Assembly: GCF_023509015.1 (NCBI RefSeq)
Contig: NZ_CP094975.1
Span: 4,953,501 to 5,017,500, forward strand
Reading direction: 5' to 3'
DNA: 64,000 bases
Source of the DNA: Pseudomonas abieticivorans
GTDB lineage: Bacteria; Pseudomonadota; Gammaproteobacteria; Pseudomonadales; Pseudomonadaceae
Both the position numbers and the translations under genes were made by a program. The notes under the pieces were generated by a model. The model searched no databases and was not told the origin of the DNA. It worked only from the letters and a program-made list of their open reading frames with translations. Below, in pieces: positions 29,423-37,213 of the stretch (within the stretch, counting starts at the first letter, position 1; each line of letters opens with the position of its first letter).

Positions 29423-30733
29423 TTAAAAATAGTAAGGAAATTTGAGGCTGAAGGTAAAGTCCGGCGCGTCATCCGTCATGCCGATCGACAGGTTGGGTAC
29501 GATGGTCAGCGAATCGCTGGCCGCGATGGTCATGCCAATGTTGAAGTAGCCCGCATTCGCGTCGCTGGCCGATACGCCCTGCCAGTCGCCGCCGTCCGGC
29601 TTGATCTTGCTGCGCCGCTGGATCAGGTCGGACATGGAGAACGACATGCTCATCTTCTCGTTCAAGGCGAACGCCACGCCCATGCCGATCTGGAAGCTAT
29701 CGCCCAGGCTGACCTTGCCGCCCAGCGTAGTGCCCTGGTTGGGGCTGATGTCATCGAACGAGTCTTCGAAGTTATGGGTGTAACTGAAGCTGCCGAACAA
29801 CACGGCCGGGTCAAAGCTTTTGATCAGCGAGATACCCGGGGTGATGGACCAGACGCCATTGCCGGTGGGCAGGGTTTCCGGAACCGCCAGGTTATCGTTT
29901 TGCGAGGAGCGAACCAGCTTGATGCCATAGGGGTCTTTGCCGGTAGGAGCCTTGACCCGCAGGCTGAACACCGCATCGGGTTTGTACGGGCCTTCGTCGA
30001 TGAACTTGTAAGCAACCCCTGCGTTGATATCGCCGATGGTGGGATCACGCTGCACGCTTTCCTGGGACACCGTGGTGGTCGAGCCGCCGGCACCGGCCGA
30101 CTGGTACGTGGAGTCGCGGTAGATCACCGGCACGTTCAGGTCGAATTGCCAACGGTTATTCAGGTTATAGCGACCGGTCAGGTCCAGGGTCCAGTTGTCG
30201 GCCTTGATGCGGTCGACGTTGATGTTGCCGAGGAAAATCGAGTCCAGTGCAAGGAAGCCGTTGAGGGTCAACTGGCGGGTGTCGTAGTGGGTGTAAGTCA
30301 GGCCTGTTTCGAAGCTGAACTTGCCGCCGCCGAAAAAGCCGCTGGCTTCGTCGTACAGGTTGTTCACGCTTTGCGCCGGTTCCGAGTCGTCCTTGAGCGA
30401 CTGCCCGTAGGAACTGCCCCCGCCGGCGGCGCCCCCGCTGGCCACTGCCGCGCCGGTACCGGGGGCACCCGTGGACACGGTCTGGGCCTTGCTGGGTTCG
30501 GCCGGGGAGCGGGTCAGGCGCTTGGGGGCGGGAGCGGCAGGTTGCTCCTCGACCTGGCGCACGCGCTGTTCAAGCACCGCCAGCGCCTTTTGCTGAGTGT
30601 CATAGCGCTGCTTGAGGTCAAGCAGTTCCTGTTTCAATTCCTCCACTTGCGGGTCTGGAGCTGCCTGCGCAACGAATGCAGGCATAAGGGTACTTAAGCA
30701 AACAACCGCATTGAATCCGAACGATCGGTGCAT
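29423..30733 (-). CDS. fapF: Functional amyloid outer-membrane secretion channel FapF
   Basis: FapF is the trimeric outer-membrane beta-barrel that exports FapB, FapC and FapE. 436 residues: signal peptide ending VAQAAP, an N-terminal coiled coil ([34 protein letters not shown] split over residues 30-65), a Pro/Ala/Gly-rich linker, and from about 130 a C-terminal barrel rich in alternating hydrophobic strands, ending with FSLKFPYYF and a terminal Phe. This order (coiled coil, linker helix, barrel) is the known FapF design. It is the last gene of the fap operon, 68 bases after fapE. Confidence 0.95.
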   Translation of the reverse strand: MHRSFGFNAVVCLSTLMPAFVAQAAPDPQVEELKQELLDLKQRYDTQQKALAVLEQRVRQVEEQPAAPAPKRLTRSPAEPSKAQTVSTGAPGTGAAVASGGAAGGGSSYGQSLKDDSEPAQSVNNLYDEASGFFGGGKFSFETGLTYTHYDTRQLTLNGFLALDSIFLGNINVDRIKADNWTLDLTGRYNLNNRWQFDLNVPVIYRDSTYQSAGAGGSTTTVSQESVQRDPTIGDINAGVAYKFIDEGPYKPDAVFSLRVKAPTGKDPYGIKLVRSSQNDNLAVPETLPTGNGVWSITPGISLIKSFDPAVLFGSFSYTHNFEDSFDDISPNQGTTLGGKVSLGDSFQIGMGVAFALNEKMSMSFSMSDLIQRRSKIKPDGGDWQGVSASDANAGYFNIGMTIAASDSLTIVPNLSIGMTDDAPDFTFSLKFPYYF

Positions 30734-30801
30734 GGGTGAGCCGTCCCTTTTGACTTCATTATTTGAGACACAGCGTAGATCAAGATCCCATTACCTGTAG
30801 G

Positions 30802-31563
30802 TCAATATCCCATCGCGCGCAGGCCCTTAAGCTGCGTCAGGTTGCAGTCCAATGCCCCGGCGCTGGGCAGGTTGTCGCGCAGCACCACGTTCAGTTGGGT
30901 CATGTTATTGACCTGGTTGGCGCCGCCCAGCAGGGTGGTGTTCTGCATCAAGCCCCCTTGCCCCAGTTGCTGCAGGCTGCTGCCTTGGCCATTGTTGGCC
31001 TGGATGGCCAGTTGCACGCCACCGGTCGCGCTGTTGGAGATGCTCATGCTGCCGGCACCGTTGCTGCTGGTGATGGTGCTGCCGGCTGCCAGCGCCTGGC
31101 CAATGTTGGCGCTGGTGGCTGGAGCCTGGCCGCTTTCCTGCACATTGATGCCCACGTTGTTGTAGGCGCTATTGTTATCGCCTGCGGCGCGCACCACCTG
31201 GGTCACGCCCTGGGTGGTGCTGAGCCCGGCACCGCCGGTGACGCTGCCGGTGCCGTTGATGTTGAGGTTGTCGTTTTTGCCGGCGCTGTTGCCGCGCTGG
31301 TTGATGGTGGTCACGTAAAACTGGGGTTGCACGGTGTTCTGTTGAACCTGCAGGTTGGCACTGGCGCCAATCGTGTCACCGCTGGCGTTGGTCCAGGTAC
31401 TGGACATCACCACGCCAAAACTGATGATCCTGCCAGGCATCACGTATTTGCCACGCAATGTCGAGAGTTCCGAATCCTTGACTTCAATTGGTTTGAACGA
31501 TGAGGCGTGCACCGGCAGGCTGGTCGCGAGGCAGGCGGCCAACAGCCAATATTGAGTGTTCAT
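30802..31563 (-). CDS. fapE: Functional amyloid minor component FapE
   Basis: 253 residues with a signal peptide (MNTQYWLLAACLATSLPVHAS), then a secreted region rich in Asn, Gln, Ser, Thr and Gly (NLQVQQNTVQPQF, GNSAGKNDNLNINGTGSV, SITSSNGAGSMSISNSATGG). FapE is a small part of the fibre and is exported through FapF. It is preceded by AGGAG and sits between fapD and fapF, the conserved order. Confidence 0.92.
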   Translation of the reverse strand: MNTQYWLLAACLATSLPVHASSFKPIEVKDSELSTLRGKYVMPGRIISFGVVMSSTWTNASGDTIGASANLQVQQNTVQPQFYVTTINQRGNSAGKNDNLNINGTGSVTGGAGLSTTQGVTQVVRAAGDNNSAYNNVGINVQESGQAPATSANIGQALAAGSTITSSNGAGSMSISNSATGGVQLAIQANNGQGSSLQQLGQGGLMQNTTLLGGANQVNNMTQLNVVLRDNLPSAGALDCNLTQLKGLRAMGY

Positions 31564-31605
31564 CGGGTGCTCCTGGAGCTTCGTGCCCCTTTTTATGTAC
31601 AGACC

Positions 31606-32286
31606 CTAGAAGAAGTCGCTCTGGATAAAACCGAAATCCATGAGCTCTGCGTCTTGAACCGGACTGAAACCATTGAAGCGCTCCTTGGCAGTCAGGGGCA
31701 CGGGCGGTGCGAGCAAGGCGTTGGCCTTGTCGTAGCCCTGGCCGATGACGGCGAAGATGATTCCGTTCCAGCCTTTGACAAAGTCCTCGCGGGTGTAGCG
31801 TTTATGCCCCAGTACCGGGTCGCCGATATAGACCCAGTCACGTTGCACGCGCTGCAGTACCACGAAATGCTTGTAGCCACGAATGTCCATCAGTACCACG
31901 ACAGGGATGGTGATCTTGTCCAGGCTTTCGGCGGGGATTCGGTAGCCTCTGGCACGCATGCCAATGCTTTCCACGTAGCGTTTCATGTCGAGCATGGAGA
32001 ACCCCTGGACCCGAACCTGGTCCTGGTCGGAGTAGGCCAGCATGCCTTCGATCACGTGCTTCTCATCCACGTCCAGCCAATAGGCTTGGCGTAGTACCGT
32101 CGCCAGCGCGGCAGCACCGCAGCTGTAGTCGGTCTTCTGTTCGACCAGGTCGGAAAAATGCCGCTCACGAATGCTCTGGACCGATTTGTGGATCAGCACG
32201 CCCCCCGGCAAAGCGGGGACGGACATCTGCGCAGCCCAGGCAGGGCCGGTCAGGCAGAGGAGGAGGGTGAGGGCAGCCGTGCGCAT
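31606..32286 (-). CDS. fapD: Fap-associated C39-like cysteine protease FapD
   Basis: 226 residues with signal peptide (MRTAALTLLLCLTGPAWA). The C39-type papain-like triad is visible: Cys56 in TDYSCGAAALATVL, His140 in GYKHFVVLQRV and Asp156 in YIGDPVLG. FapD is periplasmic and is needed for Fap secretion, probably by processing a Fap protein or FapF; its target is not firmly established. It lies after a hairpin that separates it from fapC. Confidence 0.94.
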   Translation of the reverse strand: MRTAALTLLLCLTGPAWAAQMSVPALPGGVLIHKSVQSIRERHFSDLVEQKTDYSCGAAALATVLRQAYWLDVDEKHVIEGMLAYSDQDQVRVQGFSMLDMKRYVESIGMRARGYRIPAESLDKITIPVVVLMDIRGYKHFVVLQRVQRDWVYIGDPVLGHKRYTREDFVKGWNGIIFAVIGQGYDKANALLAPPVPLTAKERFNGFSPVQDAELMDFGFIQSDFF

Positions 32287-32314
32287 GGTCGATTCGCCTT
32301 GCTTTATGGTGCTG

Positions 32315-32338
32315 AAAAGAAGCCCCCTAAGCGGGGGC
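32315..32338 (-). terminator. Intra-operonic hairpin between fapC and fapD
   Basis: On the minus strand GCCCCC-GCTTA-GGGGGC (32338 to 32322) is followed by TTCTTTT. It sits 17 bases after the fapC stop and 29 bases before the fapD start. A partial terminator here would let the fibre subunit fapC be expressed above fapDEF. Confidence 0.6.
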
Positions 32339-32354
32339 CCCTGAACTGTCGTGA

Positions 32355-33368
32355 TTACATGCAGGCTTTGCAGCCAGCAGCAATGGACAGGGAGTTGCTT
32401 TGTTGGTTGCCCACGCCTGCAGACACGTTGGCACCGACGTTGCCCGACACGTTGTTAAGCGAGTTGGACAGGGTGGCACTGTTGGTCACAGGGTTGGCCC
32501 AACCGGTAGGGGTCAGCACTTGATAAGAGGCGACGCCACCGAGTTCGAAAGTCCCGCTTTCTTTGAATTTGAGCGGTTGCGACTTGTCGTGATCGTCATG
32601 ACCACCGCTGTTGCGGCTGTCATTGTTGTTGCCACCCCAACCGCCACCACTGTGGTGGTCATCCCCACCCACGGTACCGGTGCCAGTGCCTTTGTAGGCG
32701 CCGGTGGCGTAGAAGGCCGAGACCAAGGTGTCTTTGCTGTAGGTGCGGTCAGCCACGTTGTTGACCACGGTGCCGCTGGAGGTCTGGTTGGCCGAGGCCG
32801 AGGCACCGGCTACGCGGCCGCCCGACACGGCGATGGCCAGGTTGTTTTTCTGTTGGTTGAAATCGCCAGAGGTGACGTTGATGCCGATGTTGCCGGAACT
32901 GCCATTGGCCGAGCCATCCAACGTGGTGGTGGTACGGGTGGAGTAGTTGGCCACGGTGTTGTTGCTGTTGGTCTGGGTGGCGCTGGAGGCCGCATAGGCG
33001 CTGCCGAAAATGAAGCTTTCGTCGGCAGTGGCAATGGCGGCGGCGTTGTCTTGTTGGTTGGCGTCGCCGCCGGCCACGTTGACACCCAGGTTGCCATTGG
33101 AGTTACCGGCCGAGCCGGTCACGGAAGCCGAATTGCGAGTGCCTTCATTGATCACGCCGTTGCCACGGCTGGTTTGCGTATCAATGACAGTCGCAGCCGA
33201 GCCTGCAGTCAGTTGGATCTGCTGCTGCAGTTGCTCTTGCTGATTGTTGTTGCCATGGTGTGGGTCGCCATGGTGGTCGTTGTTGCGATCATCGCCCGCT
33301 TGTGCTGCAACAGCCATGACCGCTGCGAGTGCGAAAACCAGGGGGCTGAGAGCCATTGTAGGTTTCAT
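32355..33368 (-). CDS. fapC: Functional amyloid major fibre subunit FapC
   Basis: FapC is the main amyloid subunit of Pseudomonas biofilm fibres. 337 residues with a signal peptide (ending VAAQAG). Three imperfect repeats carry the conserved N-x-G-N-x-G-x-N-V-x-x-G-D/G-x-N-Q-Q motif: SNGNLGVNVAGGDANQQ, SSGNIGINVTSGDFNQQ and VSGNVGANVSAGVGNQQ. The first linker is Ala/Thr/Ser-rich; the second is unusually rich in His, Asp and Gly (DDHHSGGGWGGNNND, GGHDDHDK). The C-terminus holds C333-x-x-C336, a known feature of FapC. An N-terminal stretch after the signal is also His/Asn-rich. Confidence 0.96.
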   Translation of the reverse strand: MKPTMALSPLVFALAAVMAVAAQAGDDRNNDHHGDPHHGNNNQQEQLQQQIQLTAGSAATVIDTQTSRGNGVINEGTRNSASVTGSAGNSNGNLGVNVAGGDANQQDNAAAIATADESFIFGSAYAASSATQTNSNNTVANYSTRTTTTLDGSANGSSGNIGINVTSGDFNQQKNNLAIAVSGGRVAGASASANQTSSGTVVNNVADRTYSKDTLVSAFYATGAYKGTGTGTVGGDDHHSGGGWGGNNNDSRNSGGHDDHDKSQPLKFKESGTFELGGVASYQVLTPTGWANPVTNSATLSNSLNNVSGNVGANVSAGVGNQQSNSLSIAAGCKACM

Positions 33369-33420
33369 GGTGTTTCTCCGTGCATTATTGTTGGTTTAAG
33401 TGTTGTTGCTATTTTTCGGG

Positions 33421-33996
33421 TCAATCAGCGACCCGCACGCTCAGGGTGTTGCCCATACTGTTACCCACCCCGGCGCTCTGATTCAGTTGGATCAACCCAC
33501 GGCTGCCGGTGAAGGCCTGGTCACTGGTGGTGACCTGGCGGCTGCCTGATGTGGGAGCGGCTGAATCAGAGCCTCTGACAAACGCCACGTTTTGCTGTGA
33601 CAGGGCGCTGTCATCGACACTGAGCGGCTGAGCACTGATGGTCAGCCGCATTGCATTGGCTTGCTGGTTGGCGGCGCCCGAGGATTGGTTGATCCCCAAG
33701 GCACCATTGCCGTTGCTGAAGGCATTGCCTTCGATTGCCGACCGTGCGTTCAACGAAGGGTCGACGACGGTCCGCAGTTTCTGATTCACGTGGGTCGAGG
33801 CGTTGGCCTGGGTCCCGATGGCGATGGCTCGCACGTTGGTTTGCTGGTGCAGGTCGCCGGCGGCCTGGTTGACGTTCAGGCTGCCTTGGTAGCCTTGGCC
33901 GGTGCTGTCGATCAAGGCGTTGTCGACGGCTTGCGGGCCAGCGGCGTAGGCGCTGGAGCAACCGATCAGGGCGATTACGAGCAGGGTACGGGTCAT
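33421..33996 (-). CDS. fapB: Functional amyloid nucleator FapB
   Basis: 191 residues. Start ATG 33996 has a GGAGATCG ribosome site and follows the fapA stop by one base. Signal peptide MTRTLLVIALIGCSSAYAA, then FapC-like repeats with NQ-A/S-GxxxQQ motifs: GSLNVNQAAGDLHQQ, GALGINQSSGAANQQ and LIQLNQSAGVGNSMG. FapB seeds FapC polymerisation. The repeat pattern without a CxxC end separates it from FapC. Confidence 0.94.
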   Translation of the reverse strand: MTRTLLVIALIGCSSAYAAGPQAVDNALIDSTGQGYQGSLNVNQAAGDLHQQTNVRAIAIGTQANASTHVNQKLRTVVDPSLNARSAIEGNAFSNGNGALGINQSSGAANQQANAMRLTISAQPLSVDDSALSQQNVAFVRGSDSAAPTSGSRQVTTSDQAFTGSRGLIQLNQSAGVGNSMGNTLSVRVAD

Positions 33997-33997
33997 C

Positions 33998-34438
33998 TCA
34001 ACGATCTCCACTGAGCATGCGCAGTGGCGAAAGCCCCTGGGTCACGGCCTGGTTGACGGTGTTGGATATGCTGTTGCCCGAACCGCCACCGTGGCCGGCG
34101 CTCATGCCCGGCAGTTGCTGCTGTGCACCGCCCAGGCCGCGAAGGTTGCCGTCGGGCATGATGGTGCGGGTAATGGAGTTGCCGCTGCTGATGCCGGCGA
34201 AGTCACCGTCGCTCAGTTCGTGGCTGGTGACGCGGGTCACCAGTGCCGAGGGGTTGGTGTTGACGGTGGTGGGGTTGGGGTCGGGGACCATGGTGGGGCG
34301 AGTGGCCACGCGGGGTTGAACTTCGCGCTGGATCACCACCACGCCGTCACCGGCAGCCTGGGCAGTCAGGCCATAGGTGCTGCTGATGGCAGTAGCGAGC
34401 AGCAACAGGCTAAAAATGCCTTTGTCAAAAGTCCTCAC
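33998..34438 (-). CDS. fapA: Fap chaperone-like protein FapA
   Basis: 146 residues read from a GTG start at 34438, chosen because a strong AAGGGAGGG site lies just upstream and no in-frame ATG follows soon. It has a signal peptide (LLLLATAISSTYGLTAQAAG) and a low-complexity mature part (VTRVTSHELSDGDFAG, GGAQQQLPGMSAGHGGGSG). FapA is a periplasmic protein that affects the FapB/FapC ratio in fibres. It is the first gene of the operon, 46 bases after the predicted sigma-54 start site. Confidence 0.9.
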   Translation of the reverse strand: MRTFDKGIFSLLLLATAISSTYGLTAQAAGDGVVVIQREVQPRVATRPTMVPDPNPTTVNTNPSALVTRVTSHELSDGDFAGISSGNSITRTIMPDGNLRGLGGAQQQLPGMSAGHGGGSGNSISNTVNQAVTQGLSPLRMLSGDR

Positions 34439-34494
34439 GGTGGCCCTCCCTTGTTCTTGTAAGCGCTGGCCCTATTCAGCGTTGCGAAGGAGAG

Positions 34495-34511
34495 AGCAGA
34501 GGTTGTGCCAG
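34495..34511 (-). promoter_or_regulatory. Sigma-54 promoter of the fap operon
   Basis: On the minus strand CTGGCACAACCTCTGCT runs from 34511 to 34495. It matches the -24/-12 consensus YTGGCACG-N4-TTGCW with GG and GC 12 bases apart. Predicted transcription start is near 34484, about 46 bases before the fapA start codon. Confidence 0.8.
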
Positions 34512-34593
34512 TTTCTATTTATTATTATTTATCAATAAGATAGATTCAATGATGGGGGCTGGCGGGTTTTCGTTGTAACGCCCGCGATACAGC

Positions 34594-34652
34594 GCCCGCC
34601 CACTTTCGGGGTAGAAGCGGGCAACAGGCCGGATAGACGAAGTGGGGGCGGG
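34594..34652. promoter_or_regulatory. Candidate upstream activator site for fap
   Basis: GCCCGCCCACTTTC (34594-34607) and GAAGTGGGGGCGGG (34639-34652) are imperfect inverted repeats 85-143 bases upstream of the -24 element, the normal distance of enhancer sites for sigma-54 activators. Further CGCCCGC copies lie at 34579 and 34593. The stretch 34439-34754 holds no gene. Confidence 0.35.
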
Positions 34653-34754
34653 TTGTTTCAGCGGCTTAACAGTTTTACCCCAAAATCGGGGGAGGGCGGC
34701 GCAGTGCGGTTCGGCAGTGTTTGAGGTGTAAAGAAAATGGACGGTTTAACGGCT

Positions 34755-35282
34755 TCAGGGCCTTGCCAGCAACCGCTCGACAGCGCTCAACGCCGCAGCC
34801 TGCCTGTCGCTCCAGCTACCGTGCAGCACCTGGTAGGGCTGGTCGTTTTCACGCAGCCAGCGCTCGCTTTGGGCAAAAAACGCCTGGCGGTCCATGAGGT
34901 TTGGCTGGCAGCGCTGGCTGTCGTGCACCCAGGGCACGCCATCGGGGGACAGCAGCAGGTGCAGGTCATAAGGCTGCGCCAGCAGAGCCGGCTCCAGCCA
35001 CGCCGGGCAGTCGCCGAACAAGGTGCGGCTCCAGAGCATGTTGCTGAGCAGGTGGGTATCGAGTATCAACAGCCTGGGCTGTTGCTGGCGGGCCCAAGCC
35101 TCGTTGGCCAACTGGCCACGGGCAATGGCGTCGATGTCGGCGTAGACCGTGTCACGGCCAGCCTGCTCGATGAATTCACGCACGTACTCGCGCACCAGTA
35201 GGCCCTCGTAGCGTGCCTGCAACACGCCGCCCAGCCAGCTCTTGCCACTGGATTCGGGGCCGGCCAACACCACTGTCTTCAC
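34755..35282 (-). CDS. NadR-like P-loop ATPase/kinase
   Basis: 175 residues from a GTG at 35282, chosen because GAGGT lies just upstream (an ATG at 35303 has no ribosome site). It begins VKTVVLAGPESSGKSWLGGVL with Walker A GPESSGKS, followed by REYVREF, RQQQPRLLILDT and CPAWLEPALLAQPYDLHLLL, close to the kinase domain of NadR (ribosylnicotinamide kinase). It has no nicotinamide-mononucleotide adenylyltransferase domain. In other Pseudomonas a PnuC-type transporter is often next to it; none is here. It is not part of the fap operon. Confidence 0.82.
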   Translation of the reverse strand: MKTVVLAGPESSGKSWLGGVLQARYEGLLVREYVREFIEQAGRDTVYADIDAIARGQLANEAWARQQQPRLLILDTHLLSNMLWSRTLFGDCPAWLEPALLAQPYDLHLLLSPDGVPWVHDSQRCQPNLMDRQAFFAQSERWLRENDQPYQVLHGSWSDRQAAALSAVERLLARP

Positions 35283-35621
35283 CTGATTACCTCGATTAAA
35301 CATGGGCTTGCGGGGAACAATAAGGCGATTTCGCAGACCAATGTGCGGATTGTAACCTCGGGGTGCTATTGAATCGGGATCTTAGGTATTTTCTTACACG
35401 ATAAGACCCCAGATAGAGCGGTTTGTGGTTCTGAACTAGCATTCAGGAGCACGCCGTTCTGATAGCATTTCGCCGCCAACCCTCGGAGCCTGTTACCTGC
35501 AGCAGGCGTGCAGTTCCCGAGGGTGGCCGGCAGTGTCAGGCTCGCTTCGCGGCATCAGGGCCATCGCAGGTTTTTAAATATCGGGTGTCGGCTCGCCTTG
35601 AGCCGGCCCCATGGGGGAATG
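35283..35621. other. Intergenic region upstream of uppP, with nested hairpin at 35479-35524
   Basis: No gene. ACCCTCGG (35479-35486) pairs with CCGAGGGT (35517-35524), and inside it GCCTG (35488-35492) pairs with CAGGC (35503-35507). The structure lies about 100 bases before the uppP start and could be part of its 5' leader. I cannot match it to a known riboswitch class. Confidence 0.4.
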
Positions 35622-36452
35622 ATGGATCTTTGGACCGCCGCACAGGCTTTGATTTTAGGGATAGTCGAGGGGCTCACGGAGTTTTTGCCCATCTCCAGTA
35701 CCGGGCACCAGATCATTGTTGCCGATTTGCTCGGGTTTGGCGGTGAGCGGGCCATGGCCTTCAACATCATCATCCAGTTGGGCGCGATTTTGGCGGTGGT
35801 CTGGGAGTTTCGGCGCAAAATCCTCGACACCATCACCGGTTTGCCTACCCAGCCCAAGGCGCAGCGCTTCACCGTCAACCTGATGGTGGGTGTGCTGCCG
35901 GCGATCGTGCTGGGGGTGATTTTTGCCGACAAGATCCATGAGTACCTGTTCAACCCCATCACCGTGGCCGTTGCCCTGGTGGCGGGCGGTATCATCATGC
36001 TCTGGGCCGAGGAGCGCGAGCATGTGGTGCGCGTCGAGCAGGTCGACCAGATGCACTGGTCAGACGCCCTCAAGGTCGGCCTGTGCCAGTGCCTGGCGAT
36101 GATCCCGGGCACCTCGCGCTCAGGCTCCACGATCATCGGCGGGTTGGTGTTCGGCCTGTCGCGCCAGGCGGCCACCGAGTTCTCGTTCTTCCTGGCCATG
36201 CCGACCATGGTCGGTGCGGCGCTGTATTCGGGGTTCAAGTACCGGCACCTGTTCCAGGCAGGCGACGTACCGGTGTTCGCCATCGGCTTCATCACCGCGT
36301 TCGTGTTCGCGATGATCGCGGTCAAGGGGTTGTTGAAGTTCATCGCCAAGCACAGCTACGAAGCCTTTGCCTGGTACCGCATCGTGTTCGGCATGCTGAT
36401 CCTGGCAACCTGGTGGTTTGGCTGGGTGGACTGGTCCAGTGCCACGGCCTGA
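35622..36452 (+). CDS. uppP: Undecaprenyl-diphosphatase UppP (BacA)
   Basis: UppP removes a phosphate from undecaprenyl pyrophosphate on the periplasmic face, recycling the lipid carrier for peptidoglycan and confers bacitracin tolerance. 276 residues with about eight membrane segments. Both active-site motifs are present: [15 protein letters not shown] near 18-32 (Glu-rich box) and [14 protein letters not shown] near 162-175 (phosphate-binding PGxSRSxxT). ATG 35622 is preferred over the adjacent ATG 35619 because [13 protein letters not shown] is the usual N-terminus. Confidence 0.97.
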   Translation: MDLWTAAQALILGIVEGLTEFLPISSTGHQIIVADLLGFGGERAMAFNIIIQLGAILAVVWEFRRKILDTITGLPTQPKAQRFTVNLMVGVLPAIVLGVIFADKIHEYLFNPITVAVALVAGGIIMLWAEEREHVVRVEQVDQMHWSDALKVGLCQCLAMIPGTSRSGSTIIGGLVFGLSRQAATEFSFFLAMPTMVGAALYSGFKYRHLFQAGDVPVFAIGFITAFVFAMIAVKGLLKFIAKHSYEAFAWYRIVFGMLILATWWFGWVDWSSATA

Positions 36453-36840
36453 CGCCGCACGGGCGGCGGTCAAGCACCCCAGGCTCAAGTTGGTTTTGTT
36501 CGTGCTGTTGTGCCTGTTGCCGGTGGGGGGCGCTTGCCTGGTGTGGGCCCGGGGTGGCTCGCCGCTGGCGTTATTGGCGTATGGGGTGATGAGCCTGCTG
36601 ACCTTCGGCCTTTACTGGCACGACAAGCGCCGCGCCCGCGAAAGCGGCCAGCGCACCCCGGAAAAACTGCTGCACGCCACCGAGTTGCTCGGTGGTTGGC
36701 CGGGTGCGTTGCTGGCGCAGCAGGCGTTTCGGCACAAGACGCGCAAGGTGTCCTACCTGGTGGCGTTGTGGGGGATTGTGCTGGTGCATGAGTTGGGTTG
36801 GGTGGAGGTGGTGATTTTTGGCGGGCGGCATCTGGCCTGA
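36439..36840 (+). CDS. DUF1294 small membrane protein
   Basis: 133 residues if read from GTG 36439 (a TTG at 36418 is also in frame; the start is uncertain). Two or three hydrophobic segments ([62 protein letters not shown]) and the family motif [28 protein letters not shown]. The function of DUF1294 proteins is unknown. It overlaps the uppP stop, so the two are probably co-transcribed. Confidence 0.85.
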   Translation: MPRPDAARAAVKHPRLKLVLFVLLCLLPVGGACLVWARGGSPLALLAYGVMSLLTFGLYWHDKRRARESGQRTPEKLLHATELLGGWPGALLAQQAFRHKTRKVSYLVALWGIVLVHELGWVEVVIFGGRHLA

Positions 36841-36849
36841 GCCGCACCC

Positions 36850-37197
36850 TCAATCCAGCAACAGCCCTACCTGCCGCTTCTTGGCCAAGCGCTGCACCAC
36901 CAGTTGGTGCGAGCGTTTCAACAAGCCCCGCAACTCGGCGTCGCCCAAGGCATACGGCGCCGCCACGCTGACCCAGTGGGCGCGGGCCAGGTAAGGGGCC
37001 GGGCGCACGCCGGGGCGGTCGACGTGGCCCAGAAACAGCGCTTGGTCAACCTTGAACGACACGCCGTCGCCGGCAAGGCCGATCAAGGCAAACATCTTGG
37101 TGTCGGCAATGGAGAACACCCGCACGCCGCCCCATTTGTAGTCTTCCCGCGCGCCGGGCAGGCTCAGGCAAAACTGCACCACATCGTGTTCGGTCAT
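36850..37197 (-). CDS. MmcQ/YjbR family protein
   Basis: 115 residues from ATG 37197 (ribosome site GGGGGTGG). The family pattern is clear: LSLPGAREDYKWGGVRVFSIADTKMFALIG, VSFKVDQALF and YLARAHWVSVAAPYALGDAELRGLLKRSHQLV. The YjbR fold (double-wing, CyaY-like) has been proposed to bind DNA, but the role is not established. It lies 16 bases after the LysR gene on the same strand. Confidence 0.9.
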   Translation of the reverse strand: MTEHDVVQFCLSLPGAREDYKWGGVRVFSIADTKMFALIGLAGDGVSFKVDQALFLGHVDRPGVRPAPYLARAHWVSVAAPYALGDAELRGLLKRSHQLVVQRLAKKRQVGLLLD

Positions 37198-37213
37198 CAG
37201 CCACCCCCAGTTC

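Noticed and set aside
32355..33996. Repeated DNA in fapB and fapC as possible CRISPR or tandem repeat array
   Set aside because: The repeats are imperfect, in frame and encode amyloid motifs; there are no constant repeats with unique spacers.
35355..35366. CTCGGGGTGCT resembling the 5' end of a TPP riboswitch
   Set aside because: The required CTGAGA and ACCTGATCTGG-type elements are absent downstream on the same strand.
35508..35621. Longer uppP start at 35508
   Set aside because: The extra 38 codons are not membrane-like, contain the structured leader, and lack similarity to the usual MDLWTAAQ start.
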